Positions 1 to 8,803 of a stretch of DNA of 64,000 nt are shown in pieces. The notes below the pieces were generated by a model. It was not told where the DNA came from. It made no database searches and was given only the letters and a program-made list of their open reading frames with translations. The DNA is taken from the NCBI GenBank assembly GCA_903828785.1, contig CAIKNP010000001.1:186001-250000 (forward strand), written 5' to 3'. Source of the DNA: an uncultured Actinomycetes bacterium (GTDB lineage: Bacteria > Actinomycetota > Acidimicrobiia > Acidimicrobiales > RAAP-2). Both the position numbers and the translations under genes were made by a program. The stretch's first letter is position 1, and every line of letters starts with the position of its first letter.

Positions 1-2
1 CG

Positions 3-608
3 CAGTGCCACATCGTGGAAACCTCGACCAATTACGGCGTGGGCCTACTTAACACCGTGATAGTCCGCGAACGCGCTTCCGCCATGGGCCTCGGGGGCGT
101 CCTTGGCATACCGGTCAAAATTGGCTCCTACGAGGTTGCCTACGACCTCGCGAGTCGAGTCGCCAATGTGGGGGCCGCCCTCGCTGACGCTTTCGACGCC
201 ATCGATGGCTTGCAAGCCAGCGAAATTAGCCACGACCAACTGGTCGCCTCCACCTTTGACGTCGTGGCGAGCGGGTCCTACCTCACCTCCAGGGCTTGCG
301 TGAATTTCTACGTCAGCGATACCGAGGGACTTACCTTTACGGTAAAGGTCGCCGACCTTGACCCGGATGAAGACGAGTACAGCGCCGAGGACTTAGCCGA
401 GATGGCCGACGAACTCGTCGACCAGGCCGCGGTAGCTTCCGGAAGTTATCTCGTGGTGCTCAGCGTGGTGCCCGACTTTGACGACATGTTCGCCGACGAG
501 CCCTTTGACGGCGGGGACGAAGGTGACGATGAGGAGCTGGACGAGGATCCACTGGGGATCTACCTCGACACCGTGCGACGCGTCCTATCGGAAAATTTGC
601 CTGGCTAA
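3..608 (+). CDS. Hypothetical acidic protein, probably 5'-truncated by the window edge
   Basis: The frame is open from the window edge. The first in-frame start is GTG at 15, but it has no visible ribosome site or -10 box, so the true start may lie upstream; from that GTG the product is 197 residues. The N-terminal two thirds look globular with alternating hydrophobic segments. The C-terminal third is extremely acidic, with runs of D/E/G around residues 160-180, then a short helix ending in LSENLPG. I do not recognise the family and see no catalytic motif or membrane segment. Its TAA stop overlaps the TAG stop of the convergent VWA gene within the four bases 605-608, so there is no room for a terminator between them. 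Confidence 0.55.
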   Translation, partial: QCHIVETSTNYGVGLLNTVIVRERASAMGLGGVLGIPVKIGSYEVAYDLASRVANVGAALADAFDAIDGLQASEISHDQLVASTFDVVASGSYLTSRACVNFYVSDTEGLTFTVKVADLDPDEDEYSAEDLAEMADELVDQAAVASGSYLVVLSVVPDFDDMFADEPFDGGDEGDDEELDEDPLGIYLDTVRRVLSENLPG

Positions 609-2596
609 CCCGCTCGGCGGTGATTGACGAAGTCATCGAGCACGTAGACACCGAGTTCGTCCACCGACGTGTAGAAGGTTCGCCCCCCGTTGACTCGAGC
701 AATTTGCTCCACGAAGGGGAACTGGCTTCGTTCGATATCGAGGGCGAAGGTATTGATTATGACCCCCGCCTTGGTGCAACGCAAAACTTCCGCCATGGTC
801 TTTTCCAGGGTCTCGGGAACGGGAGGCCAGGAGAAGAAGGGTTCGCCGTTATCGAGGAGGTGCGCGGTGGGTTCGCCATCGGTGACCACGACGATTTGAC
901 AGTCACCCTTTTCCTGGCGCAAGAGGTGGCGACTAAGCGCCAGGGCGTGCTGCAAATTAGTGCCGTAGTTGTAGTCAATGGTGAGTCCGGGAATGTCTTC
1001 GATGCGCAGTTCCTGGGCGACCTCGCCAAAGCCAACGACCGCGACGAAATCACGCGGGAATTTGGAGCGGATGAGCTGGGTGAGTGCGAGGACCATTTTC
1101 TTGGCCGGAACCAAGTTGCCTCGCATCGCCATGGACAAGGAGAGGTCGATGGCGAAAACAGTGGCCGACCGCCGAGTGGCTTCAAACTCCTCCACCGCAA
1201 AGTCATCGGGATGCAAGCGCACCGGCGTACCAGGACCCTGACGAAAGACGGCGTTGCGCAGCGTTTCTGAGAGATGCAGCGAAAAAGGTTCACCGGGTTT
1301 CCAGGGCTTCGTCGTCTCTTCGCGGTCACCCCCTCGCGCGACGCTGGGCGAAGGGTGTGACCCCAAGGTTGGCGACCCACTCAACTGGCCAAAGAGATCC
1401 TTTAGGGCTTGTTGCCCAATTTGGCGAACGCCCTTGGCCGAGAGGGTCAAGCCTTCGCGGTCGCGGTCTATGAAACCGCGGTCGTGCAATTGGCGCAGAG
1501 CGGCACGAAGTTTTTCCACGTGGCGAGCGGCGTCGTCACCAAGATTTCGACGAAGAGCCTCGATGTCGACCTCGTCCAAGGAACGAGCCGCGCGCGATCC
1601 TTCGAGATAGGTTTCGAGGCCGCTGAGCTCGCCAAGCTGCTCCATCACCGAACGGGCTTCGGCGAAGGAGCCACCGTGCTGGCCGCGCATGCGTTGGGCG
1701 CGATCCCAGTCGACCGAGGGCAAGGCTTGGCGGAGATTGGAACTCAGGCGCGCCATGGAAAGATCGAGATTCATGTTCGTCATCACGTTGGCGAACATGC
1801 CCCGCAATTCGCGCTGCTGCTCGGCCGGCAGCGAATTAAACATTGCTTCGGCGGCGGCGGCCCGCTCCGCCATCATCCGCACGAGGTCCTCGAGTGAGGT
1901 AGCCCCCGGAAAGTAGGAGCCGAAGCGCTCCATGAACGAGGCGAAGGAGGGATCAAGTGCCTCACCACGGCGGTCCTGCTCGATCATGGTGGACAGTGCG
2001 TCCATCATCTCGCGTAAATCCTGCCATTCGTCGCTTTCGGGATCGCTCAGCATCTCCTTCGTCTTTTCGAAATAGGTGTTCAGGATGTCGGCGCGGATCT
2101 CCTCCATCATGGCCTCAAAGGATTCGCGCGCTTCGGTAGAAACGAATTCATATTGCTGAAAGCCCGAGAGTCGCTGATCAAGCCGATCGCCCATGAGCTC
2201 GCGTTGGCGCTCGCGTTCGCGTACCAAGTCCTGGGTCACTTCCAGTCGTCGCTCGTCACCGGATTCGTCCGCTTCAGCCAGGAGTTCCTGACCGGCGGCT
2301 TGCTCGAGGTCTTCAATCTCGTCGAGTCGCTGATGATACTTGAGCAACTCCCCTTCGGGGTCGAGGTCGCGCTCGAGGGCGCGCTTCTTCTCGCGTGTTT
2401 TGCCGAGTAATTCCTCAAGCCCAGCAATGCGCTCACCATCACGAGTGGTGTAGCCGTCTTGAAGAAAACGTTCAAGAGCGAGCTCGAGATCACCGTGCTC
2501 GAGGTAGTCCTCGCTCAGGAGTCGCAGGAGCTCCTCAGCGTCGGGGTCGTCATCGTCGTCCCCGCGGAACTGGCGAAAGCCGTAACGGATAGGCAC
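605..2596 (-). CDS. VWA-domain protein, ChlD-like partner of a MoxR ATPase
   Basis: A 663-residue protein with a long, charged, coiled-coil-rich N-terminal part (about residues 20-440) and a C-terminal von Willebrand factor A domain. The MIDAS metal site is visible as DLSLS near residue 484, with the conserved GTN near 545 and TDGEP near 572. Such proteins work with MoxR/ChlI-type AAA+ ATPases as metal-dependent adaptors or chaperones. Here the ATPase gene lies directly upstream with no gap: its TAG ends at 2597 and this GTG start is at 2596, so the two are surely co-translated. The substrate is unknown. It is not classical magnesium chelatase D, since no chlorophyll or cobaltochelatase genes are nearby. 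Confidence 0.85.
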   Translation of the reverse strand: MPIRYGFRQFRGDDDDDPDAEELLRLLSEDYLEHGDLELALERFLQDGYTTRDGERIAGLEELLGKTREKKRALERDLDPEGELLKYHQRLDEIEDLEQAAGQELLAEADESGDERRLEVTQDLVRERERQRELMGDRLDQRLSGFQQYEFVSTEARESFEAMMEEIRADILNTYFEKTKEMLSDPESDEWQDLREMMDALSTMIEQDRRGEALDPSFASFMERFGSYFPGATSLEDLVRMMAERAAAAEAMFNSLPAEQQRELRGMFANVMTNMNLDLSMARLSSNLRQALPSVDWDRAQRMRGQHGGSFAEARSVMEQLGELSGLETYLEGSRAARSLDEVDIEALRRNLGDDAARHVEKLRAALRQLHDRGFIDRDREGLTLSAKGVRQIGQQALKDLFGQLSGSPTLGSHPSPSVARGGDREETTKPWKPGEPFSLHLSETLRNAVFRQGPGTPVRLHPDDFAVEEFEATRRSATVFAIDLSLSMAMRGNLVPAKKMVLALTQLIRSKFPRDFVAVVGFGEVAQELRIEDIPGLTIDYNYGTNLQHALALSRHLLRQEKGDCQIVVVTDGEPTAHLLDNGEPFFSWPPVPETLEKTMAEVLRCTKAGVIINTFALDIERSQFPFVEQIARVNGGRTFYTSVDELGVYVLDDFVNHRRAG

Positions 2597-4021
2597 CTAG
2601 CGGTTCCTCGTGCGGTAGAGGGCTCGAGCGCCAGAAGCGTCCTTCGCCAAGCGCTTCGTGAGGTACAGCCCCTCCAGAATGAACTCGGCCGCCGAAGCCA
2701 GGGCACCGGGCGCCGGTTCGTCAACGAAGAGCCCTCGCGCCGCTGAGGCCAATTCGGGCATGCTGGCCAGAACGTTCAGGTACTCGGCGTCGGGTAGATC
2801 ATCGCCAACGTGCACGATGGCTTCTCCTTCGAAGGCTTCGACGATGGCTCCCGCGTCAGGCAAGATCACGTACTCCATAAAGGTCTGGCGCACGGCGAGG
2901 GAAACCATCGCGGCAATGACTTCGTTCGCGTCATTGTCGTAGAGGGTGTCGAACTCAATTTTCCCCTGGGTGGACTGGACACTGGCGGCCAAGTCACTAA
3001 TGCGAGGGGTGATGGTGGCGTCGTGCGTACGCAGGGCGCGTCGCCACGCGCTCGCGATGACCGTTTCGTAGTTCGCAATGGAGAGTCGTACTGACACACC
3101 GGACTTCTGAGAAATAGCGAGTGATTGACGGGCCACGTGACTAATTCGAGCGACAATGTCATCGATAAACCAAGGGACGTCAATTTCTCGATCCTTCAGT
3201 GGCAGGGTCGCTTCTTGCTTAATGATGGCCAATTCGGTGGCGACGTCGTGAGGATAGTGCGTTCGAATTTGGGAACCGAAGCGGTCCTTTAGCGGCGTAA
3301 TGAGTCGGCCGCGGTTGGTGTAGTCCTCAGGATTAGCGGTGGCAACCACCAAGACATCCAAGTCGAGACGCACGAGGTGGCCGCGAATCTGAACATCGCG
3401 CTCCTCGAGCACATTGAGCAAACCCACTTGAATACGCTCAGAAAGGTCGGGGAGCTCATTAATGGCGAAAATACCGCGATTCGATTTCGGTACTAATCCG
3501 TAGGAGAGGGCGCGGGGGTCATCTAAGAAGAGTCCTCCGGCCACCTTGATGGGGTCAATCTCGCCAATCAAGTCGGCCATTGAGGTGTCGGGTGACGCCA
3601 GTTTCTCCGCGAAGCGCTGGTCGCGGTGCACCCAGGCAACTGGCGTATCGTCGCCGTGCTCGGCGATGAGATCCTTCGCGAACACCGATATTGGATTGAA
3701 TGGATCATCTCGAACGGGCGAGTTCTCGACGACGGGAATCCATTCATCCAGTAATTGCGTCAGCGCACGGATGACTCTGGTCTTCGCCTGACCACGCTCG
3801 CCGAGAAGAATGATGTCGTGACCGGCCAGAAGGGCCGTCTCGATCTGGGGCAGAACCGTGTCTTCGTAGCCAATCACGCCCGCGGCGATTGGCTCTCCGT
3901 CTCGCAGGCGCTGTTCAAGGTTGGCGCGAATCTCGTCACGAATTGAACGTGATACGTAACCTGATGCTTTTAGAGCGCCAAGAGTTGTCGGACGGCTCAG
4001 CGTTGAGGGGGTGCTTGTCAT
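2597..4021 (-). CDS. MoxR-family AAA+ ATPase (magnesium-chelatase ChlI-like)
   Basis: A 474-residue ATPase with a Walker A-like loop GERGQAKT near residues 74-81, a segment GIFAINELPDLSERIQ typical of MoxR/ChlI proteins, and a sensor region VVATANPEDYTNRGR. It probably powers remodelling of a client together with the VWA protein encoded immediately downstream. I chose ATG 4021 rather than GTG 4048: a -10-like TATGGT lies exactly six bases before this ATG, as at other apparently leaderless genes here. The intervening GGAGAT could instead act as a closely spaced ribosome site. A dyad ATTGTCACAAT at 4041-4051 lies just upstream of the -10. Confidence 0.87.
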   Translation of the reverse strand: MTSTPSTLSRPTTLGALKASGYVSRSIRDEIRANLEQRLRDGEPIAAGVIGYEDTVLPQIETALLAGHDIILLGERGQAKTRVIRALTQLLDEWIPVVENSPVRDDPFNPISVFAKDLIAEHGDDTPVAWVHRDQRFAEKLASPDTSMADLIGEIDPIKVAGGLFLDDPRALSYGLVPKSNRGIFAINELPDLSERIQVGLLNVLEERDVQIRGHLVRLDLDVLVVATANPEDYTNRGRLITPLKDRFGSQIRTHYPHDVATELAIIKQEATLPLKDREIDVPWFIDDIVARISHVARQSLAISQKSGVSVRLSIANYETVIASAWRRALRTHDATITPRISDLAASVQSTQGKIEFDTLYDNDANEVIAAMVSLAVRQTFMEYVILPDAGAIVEAFEGEAIVHVGDDLPDAEYLNVLASMPELASAARGLFVDEPAPGALASAAEFILEGLYLTKRLAKDASGARALYRTRNR

Positions 4022-4027
4022 ATCTCC

Positions 4028-4033
4028 ACCATA
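4028..4033 (-). promoter_or_regulatory. -10 element of the moxR-like gene (leaderless type)
   Basis: On the minus strand TATGGT is followed by six bases (GGAGAT) and then ATG 4021. A start site about seven bases after the -10 would fall on or next to the A of the ATG. The six-base gap includes GGAG, so a very short leader with a ribosome site cannot be excluded. No good -35 box is seen. Confidence 0.45.
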
Positions 4034-4040
4034 CGCACCG

Positions 4041-4051
4041 ATTGTCACAAT
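4041..4051. promoter_or_regulatory. Possible operator dyad ATTGTCACAAT
   Basis: A perfect 5+1+5 palindrome lies seven bases upstream of the putative moxR -10, in the spacer/-35 region, where a repressor would block transcription. The size is at the edge of chance for one site, and no second copy was seen. Confidence 0.25.
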
Positions 4052-4159
4052 TTGCCACGAGAACCAAAGGGCTGGACCGCTTCCGACACTGACCCTGATG
4101 TCGTCTCGCGCTCAACAAGCCGGACTTGCTCGTCGGCGGTCGATACACTCTTTCTTCGA

Positions 4160-4176
4160 CCACACCTTTAGTGTGG
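4160..4176. repeat. CCACAC-CTTTA-GTGTGG inverted repeat in a divergent intergenic region
   Basis: A 6-bp inverted repeat with a 5-base loop lies between the divergent moxR-like and FAD-oxidoreductase genes. The same CCACAC/GTGTGG arms recur in a longer palindrome at 8835-8852. It may be a regulator site or a short hairpin. The rest of the gap 4034-4338 also holds an imperfect CTGGCC/GGCCAG hairpin at about 4259-4286; I see no gene in it. Confidence 0.4.
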
Positions 4177-4326
4177 CCGCCGCGTCAAATCACCTGTTCA
4201 ACATCGTTTCAGGGGAAAGTTCCCTCCCCGCACGTCGGCCGAGCCCTAGGTCGTAGCTCTGGCCTGGGTTGGTTTTTCGGCCAGGTGACACCCACGGCTG
4301 GCCCTCGAGAGGCGCAACCCGACCAC

Positions 4327-4332
4327 TAACCT
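4327..4332 (+). promoter_or_regulatory. -10 element of the FAD oxidoreductase gene (leaderless type)
   Basis: TAACCT lies six bases (GCAATC) before the GTG start at 4339. There is no purine-rich ribosome site in between, which suggests the transcript begins at the start codon. Confidence 0.5.
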
Positions 4333-4338
4333 GCAATC

Positions 4339-5547
4339 GTGCCTACGCAGACCGATGTCGTCATTGTTGGCGCCGGACTCGCTGGGCTGCGGGCGGCCCA
4401 GCTTCTCACGCAGCGGGGATTCACCGTTCGCCTCGTAGATTCCTCCGACCACGTTGGAGGAAGGGTGCACTCCTCCACCACTGATGGATTCATCCTCGAC
4501 CAAGGATTCCAACTCATAAACCCGAGCTACCCCGAGCTCGTGGCGTCGGGTGTTCTCGAGGAACTCGACCTGCGATCCTTTGCGCCCGCTCTTCGATTTA
4601 GCGATGGCGAGACCTCATTCGAGGTTGCTGACCCTCGCTACGCGCTGATGCCAAACCTCCGGGCCCTGGGTGGGCAACTCGCCCCGTCCGACGCCTTTAG
4701 CCTGTCACGACTTTTACTCGCTGCGCGTTTCACGTCGGCCACGCGACTCACCCGGGGTGCCGACCGAACGACCCTAGAGGGCTTGCTGGAAGTGGGACTG
4801 AGTCCCTCGGTCATCAACAAAGTTCTGCAACCTTTTTTACGCGGCACGATGCTGGACGAGACCTTGGAGACCTCTTGGCACTACGCCCAGCTCTTATTCA
4901 AATCCTTCGCTTCTGGACGTCCAGGGACGCCCGCTACTGGAGTGAGCGCTTTGCCACTGGCTCTGCTCAATAGCTCTCCCGCACTTCAACTTCATCTTCA
5001 CGAAGCAGTGACCGCCCTTACGGCCACCTCAGTTTCGACGAACACAGCTTCGTACTCGGCTCGTGCCGTCCTGGTGGCCACCGATCAAAGCACCGCCGCT
5101 GCCCTGATTGGAACCCCCGATACGGGCTGGCGCACCCAAACCGCTTATTGGTTCGCCACTCCCCAACTCGAAAAAAGTCAGCAATTCCGCATCGACACCA
5201 AGCGAGGCGTCTGGAACATGCTCGACGTCAGTTCGGTGGCTCCCGAGCGTGCGCCGAGCGGACGCGGTCTCGTCGTGGCGTCCGGCGTCGGCGACAGGGA
5301 TGATGCGCTGGTACGCAGTGACCTCGCTCGTCTCTACGACCTTGACGAAGGTGACGTCGTACTCATCGAACGCCAGGTAGTCACCCGCGCGCTCCCGAAA
5401 CTTACGACACCGCTGAATTGCACCAGGCCGGCGAGTCGGGGCGATCTCTTCGTCGCGGGCGACTGGATGCAGACCCCCTCCATTCAAGGAGCCCTAGTCA
5501 GCGGGCGACGGGCGGCGGACGCCATTACCGAACAGCTAGCGGCGTGA
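4339..5547 (+). CDS. FAD-dependent amine-oxidase/phytoene-desaturase-like oxidoreductase
   Basis: A 402-residue flavoprotein. The N-terminal FAD-binding dinucleotide fold is clear: GAGLAG at residues 11-16, then the VDSSDHVGGR segment where the acidic residue binds ribose and GGR follows. Near the C-terminus FVAGDWMQTPSIQGALVSG is the usual second FAD contact. The family spans amine oxidases, protoporphyrinogen oxidases and carotenoid desaturases, so the substrate cannot be named. It stands alone, divergent from the moxR pair, and starts at GTG directly after a -10 box. It is not the heme-pathway oxidase, which is encoded separately at 23.3 kb. Confidence 0.82.
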   Translation: MPTQTDVVIVGAGLAGLRAAQLLTQRGFTVRLVDSSDHVGGRVHSSTTDGFILDQGFQLINPSYPELVASGVLEELDLRSFAPALRFSDGETSFEVADPRYALMPNLRALGGQLAPSDAFSLSRLLLAARFTSATRLTRGADRTTLEGLLEVGLSPSVINKVLQPFLRGTMLDETLETSWHYAQLLFKSFASGRPGTPATGVSALPLALLNSSPALQLHLHEAVTALTATSVSTNTASYSARAVLVATDQSTAAALIGTPDTGWRTQTAYWFATPQLEKSQQFRIDTKRGVWNMLDVSSVAPERAPSGRGLVVASGVGDRDDALVRSDLARLYDLDEGDVVLIERQVVTRALPKLTTPLNCTRPASRGDLFVAGDWMQTPSIQGALVSGRRAADAITEQLAA

Positions 5548-5951
5548 AGTCGCGCGTGCGGGATCAATAGCGGACCGGGTGCGAAGGAGAAAATTGACAC
5601 GCGGTGGCCTTTCACCATCGAAGACTTCGAGCCCAGCGAGCGAATGACCGGGGCCGCACCAGACCCGAACGCGACGTCTACTGGAAGCCACTCTTTCATC
5701 CACTTCGCATGAACCAGCGCCATCCCTGATAGCGAGGGCAATTGTCCTTTCGAAAGGGAGTGAAATTCAGATTCGAAGCGTCAAGGGTAGAGCCACTCAT
5801 TGCCGGTGATTGGGTGAGCCGCCTTGGCCGGTTGATCAGTAGCCAGCACCGGGGAATGCGTCTTCGATGGTCAGGATTCGATTGATGCTGGTGAGGCGTG
5901 TCCGGTCGCAATCCCTGGGCTGGCAGCACACCTACCCGAGACGACGGACGC
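5548..5951. other. 404-bp intergenic region without a recognisable gene
   Basis: This gap separates the convergent FAD oxidoreductase and SDR genes. All short frames lack a plausible start and known motifs. One short plus-strand frame around 5566-5709 looks protein-like in composition but cannot be assigned and could be a remnant. No tRNA, strong hairpin with a U tract, or repeat was seen. Confidence 0.4.
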
Positions 5952-6638
5952 TCACGCTTTGGTGACAATGAACGCTTCGGCGGGTAAATCCTTCTCGCCA
6001 TGAGCAATTGCCTCGAGGACTCGGTCGACCACGACCTGCGGCTCCAGCCCCAGGGGCATCTTGGGCGCGGTACCTTCGAGGGCGCGGTTCACCAATCCCG
6101 TTTCACTATGGGGGGCTCGGACGTCGAGGACCTTGATCTTCTTCGCTCGCAACTCACGAGTCGCCACCGCCATGGCGGTCTTGGCGGCGACCTTGGAAGC
6201 ACAATACGCTCCCATGCCGGCTATCGCCATGTCGGCGGCCACACCGGTGAAGGAGGCCAGGAAGCCGTCGGGATTGACGCCTTCCCCAGCCAGCCTGATG
6301 ACGTTCATGGTCCCAATGGCGTTGACTGCCATCAACTCGGCGCCTACGCGTTCGCTTAGGTCATTAAAGGCCCCAAAGGCCACCACGCCCGCGCAGTTGA
6401 TGATGCCATCAACCGGGCGCCCGAGCGAAACCTCGGTGAAGGCTGACTCGAGTTCGCCCCGATCGCTAATCGAGGCGACGGCCACGGGTAGCCTGCCTAA
6501 GGTCTCATCGAGGCCCCTCGGATTTCGCACAATCAGCCGAACGTCAGCTCCTTGCTGGTGTAGCGAACGAGCCACGTGGCTGCCAAAAACCCCGGTGGCC
6601 CCGATCACCACAATTGTCTTGTTTTCAAAATACGTCAT
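5952..6638 (-). CDS. Short-chain dehydrogenase/reductase (SDR)
   Basis: A 228-residue Rossmann-fold oxidoreductase. GATGVFG near residues 13-19 is the NAD(P)-binding glycine motif. Serine at about 129 and the Y-x-x-x-K pair at about 145 and 149 (YCASK) form the usual catalytic triad, and NCAGVV replaces the typical NNAG. The substrate is unknown. The ATG at 6638 is preceded by AAGAAGGA at good spacing; a GTG one codon upstream (6641) is possible. It is transcribed divergently from the DCC protein gene. Confidence 0.87.
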   Translation of the reverse strand: MTYFENKTIVVIGATGVFGSHVARSLHQQGADVRLIVRNPRGLDETLGRLPVAVASISDRGELESAFTEVSLGRPVDGIINCAGVVAFGAFNDLSERVGAELMAVNAIGTMNVIRLAGEGVNPDGFLASFTGVAADMAIAGMGAYCASKVAAKTAMAVATRELRAKKIKVLDVRAPHSETGLVNRALEGTAPKMPLGLEPQVVVDRVLEAIAHGEKDLPAEAFIVTKA

Positions 6639-6776
6639 CACGCAATCCTTCTTCGTCGTGACGTCAGCGTACTAAGCCCACTGGCTCGATTCGACTCCCC
6701 CGCGCAGCGCCAAGGAAATTGCTGCTTCCTTGATCTCGTTCGAGCCCTACAGTTTTATGTGGAAAGAGGAGCATCA

Positions 6777-7175
6777 ATGGTGACCCAAAGACTCACCGTG
6801 CTGTACGACGGCGACTGCGGTTTGTGTCGGGCCTGCGTCAACTGGCTCGCGCGCCGAGACCTCGCGAGCCTGATTGAGTGCCTGCCCGCTTCAACCTGTA
6901 CCTGGGAAGACCTCGCCGATCTTCCCCTGAGCGACACGGTGATAGCTCGTGACCAGCGCGGCGTGACCTACCTAAGGTCGAACGCCGTGGCCAAATCCCT
7001 CAGCTTGTTGCCGGGTGGGTGGGGACGCGTCGGCAGATTCGTCCTAGCGACGAATTCTTTTTCCTCCATCCAGTCCATGAATGATTGGCTGTACCAGCTG
7101 ATCGCGAGGAATCGGCTCGAGGTGTCGAGGGTCCTCGTTCGCTTGCGCCTGCTCGACGAGCAGTGCACCGTGTAA
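6777..7175 (+). CDS. DCC-family thiol-disulfide oxidoreductase-like protein (DUF393)
   Basis: A 132-residue protein beginning with the family signature YDGDCGLCRACVNWL at about residues 10-24, a thioredoxin-like D-x-x-C-x-x-C redox motif. Family members are predicted thiol-disulfide oxidoreductases with few characterised substrates. The start is well defined: AGAGGAG six bases before ATG 6777. There is no signal peptide or membrane segment. Confidence 0.85.
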   Translation: MVTQRLTVLYDGDCGLCRACVNWLARRDLASLIECLPASTCTWEDLADLPLSDTVIARDQRGVTYLRSNAVAKSLSLLPGGWGRVGRFVLATNSFSSIQSMNDWLYQLIARNRLEVSRVLVRLRLLDEQCTV

Positions 7176-7331
7176 AGAACAGGGGATAGCCCGGTCACTC
7201 CCAATCGCTGAACGCGGGTCCAGGAGCGAGTCTGGTTGAGGTGACTAACTCGTAGCCAAACGAAAACCTCTCTTCAGAGATTTGGATAGGGCAAGATTCT
7301 GCACTCTTTGGAAATTTTCAGAGGGGAGCCG

Positions 7332-7480
7332 ACGATAAAAATCAAGACCACCGGAGACCTTGGAGCGCTGCTTCGAGACTGCCGTCGGGCCCTCGGCTGG
7401 GCACTCAAGGTCTCCATCAGCGAAGAACACAGTGGCTCGCTCACGCGCTCGGCCTCGGGCAACTCGCCCTTTCACTACCT
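7332..7480 (+). pseudogene. Decayed XRE/HipB-like helix-turn-helix gene
   Basis: Positions 7332-7400 encode TTGDLGALLRDCRRALGW, closely resembling the first helix of HipB/XRE DNA-binding domains, which normally continue with TQAELA. Here the same frame loses similarity, but the +2 frame continues with TQ at about 7403 and later with LGLGQLALSL, like the end of HipB-type proteins. The rest of the domain is missing, so a frameshift plus internal deletion is the simplest reading. An intact 94-codon frame (7308-7592) crosses the region and overlaps the next GTG by four bases, but only its start looks like a protein family. Confidence 0.45.
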
Positions 7481-7576
7481 TGACGCCTATCGCTCCCAGC
7501 AGAGCGCCGCGCGACGATGGCAAGCGATTTCACAGAATACAGTCATCCCCACTTGCTTAATACAACTACTTCCCAT

Positions 7577-7582
7577 TAACGT
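7577..7582 (+). promoter_or_regulatory. -10 element of the NiCoT permease gene (leaderless type)
   Basis: TAACGT lies exactly six bases (TGACGA) before GTG 7589, with no ribosome binding site. The arrangement matches the other leaderless candidates in this window. Confidence 0.45.
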
Positions 7583-7588
7583 TGACGA

Positions 7589-8779
7589 GTGACCCTGACC
7601 GCCTCGCCCTCCGCTGCTGAACGTTTCAGGGCTTCTTTTTCGCCCAATGAGTGGCGTCGCCTCTTTGGCATGTTCGGCATCATCGTGCTGCTACACGTGG
7701 TCGGTTTCACGCTGCTGCTTCTCGCGGCGCACACGCACAGCGTCGGGATGAAGACGTCGGCGATCGGCGTCGGTACCGGACTGCTCGCCTACACCCTGGG
7801 CATGCGGCACGCTTTTGACGCCGACCACATCGCCGCCATTGACAACACCACCCGAAAGTTCATGGCCGAGGGTAATCGCCCCATATCGGTCGGCTTTTTC
7901 TTCTCGCTCGGCCACTCCTCCGTGGTATTCCTCCTCACGCTGCTCCTGGGGCTGGGCGTCAAGGCTCTCGGCGGCCAGGTCCGCAACGCCAACTCGGGCC
8001 TCCACCGCTTCGGCGGCTTGGTGGGCACGCTCGTTTCGGGCAGCTTTCTCTACCTCATCGCGGCCCTCAACCTCTTCGTGCTTTGGGGCATCGTCAAACT
8101 CTTCATCGAAATGCGCCAGGGCCGCTTTAACGACGCCGAGTTGGAGAAGCACTTAAATGCTCGGGGCCTATTCATGCGCTTCTTCGGTAAATTGGCCCGC
8201 TCCATCGACCGTCCCGGCAAAATGTATCCCTTGGGATTCTTGTTCGGGCTGGGCTTTGACACCGCAACCGAGGTGGCCTTCTTGGTACTCGCCGGCACCT
8301 CAGTGGCGGCCGGACTCCCCCTCTGGGCGCTGCTCTCTTTGCCCATTCTCTTCGCCGCCGGCATGAGTCTGCTCGACACGATTGACGGCTCCTTCATGAA
8401 CTTCGCCTACGGCTGGGCCTTTTCGAAACCCGTGCGTAAGGTCTATTACAACATCACTATCACGGGACTCAGCGTGGTCGTCGCCTTCTACATCGGCACG
8501 TTGGAACTGATGCAGGTGCTGGCCACTCAATTGCACCTCTCGGGCGGTGTATGGAACTACGCCAGCAACTTCAACATCAATAAGGCGGGAATGGTGGTCG
8601 TCGCCATGTTCGTGATCATTTGGGCCGCCGCCCTCGCCTACTGGAAGGTGGGCAGGGTGGAGTCCCGCTGGGAAGCTGCGGCCACTCGGGCCCAGATCGC
8701 CCGGGGCGAGACTCCCAACGAGCACGCCGCGGGCATTACCCTCGGCGCCATCCACGCTCCCTTCACCATCGACGAATAG
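7589..8779 (+). CDS. HoxN/NixA-type nickel/cobalt permease (NiCoT)
   Basis: A 396-residue polytopic membrane protein that imports Ni2+ and/or Co2+. The family signature HAFDADHI is at about residues 74-81 in the second membrane segment. LGFDTATE (about 212-219) and the GMSLLDTIDGSF region carry the other conserved acidic residues. About eight hydrophobic segments are visible. Metal preference cannot be read from sequence, but nickel is plausible because nickel superoxide dismutase is encoded at 57.6 kb, and cobalt because B12-dependent IcmF is at 61-64 kb. GTG 7589 follows a -10 box by six bases. Confidence 0.92.
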   Translation: MTLTASPSAAERFRASFSPNEWRRLFGMFGIIVLLHVVGFTLLLLAAHTHSVGMKTSAIGVGTGLLAYTLGMRHAFDADHIAAIDNTTRKFMAEGNRPISVGFFFSLGHSSVVFLLTLLLGLGVKALGGQVRNANSGLHRFGGLVGTLVSGSFLYLIAALNLFVLWGIVKLFIEMRQGRFNDAELEKHLNARGLFMRFFGKLARSIDRPGKMYPLGFLFGLGFDTATEVAFLVLAGTSVAAGLPLWALLSLPILFAAGMSLLDTIDGSFMNFAYGWAFSKPVRKVYYNITITGLSVVVAFYIGTLELMQVLATQLHLSGGVWNYASNFNINKAGMVVVAMFVIIWAAALAYWKVGRVESRWEAAATRAQIARGETPNEHAAGITLGAIHAPFTIDE

Positions 8780-8803
8780 TTCGCGTCAAGCGTCCGTCGC
8801 GAT

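Noticed and set aside
4259-4286. CTGGCC/GGCCAG hairpin as a small RNA or riboswitch
   Set aside because: Only six base pairs around a 16-base loop, with no recognised conserved core.
5484-6007. Two overlapping minus-strand frames in the 5.5-6.0 kb gap
   Set aside because: No family motif, no ribosome site, and they run into flanking genes; noted only as an intergenic region.
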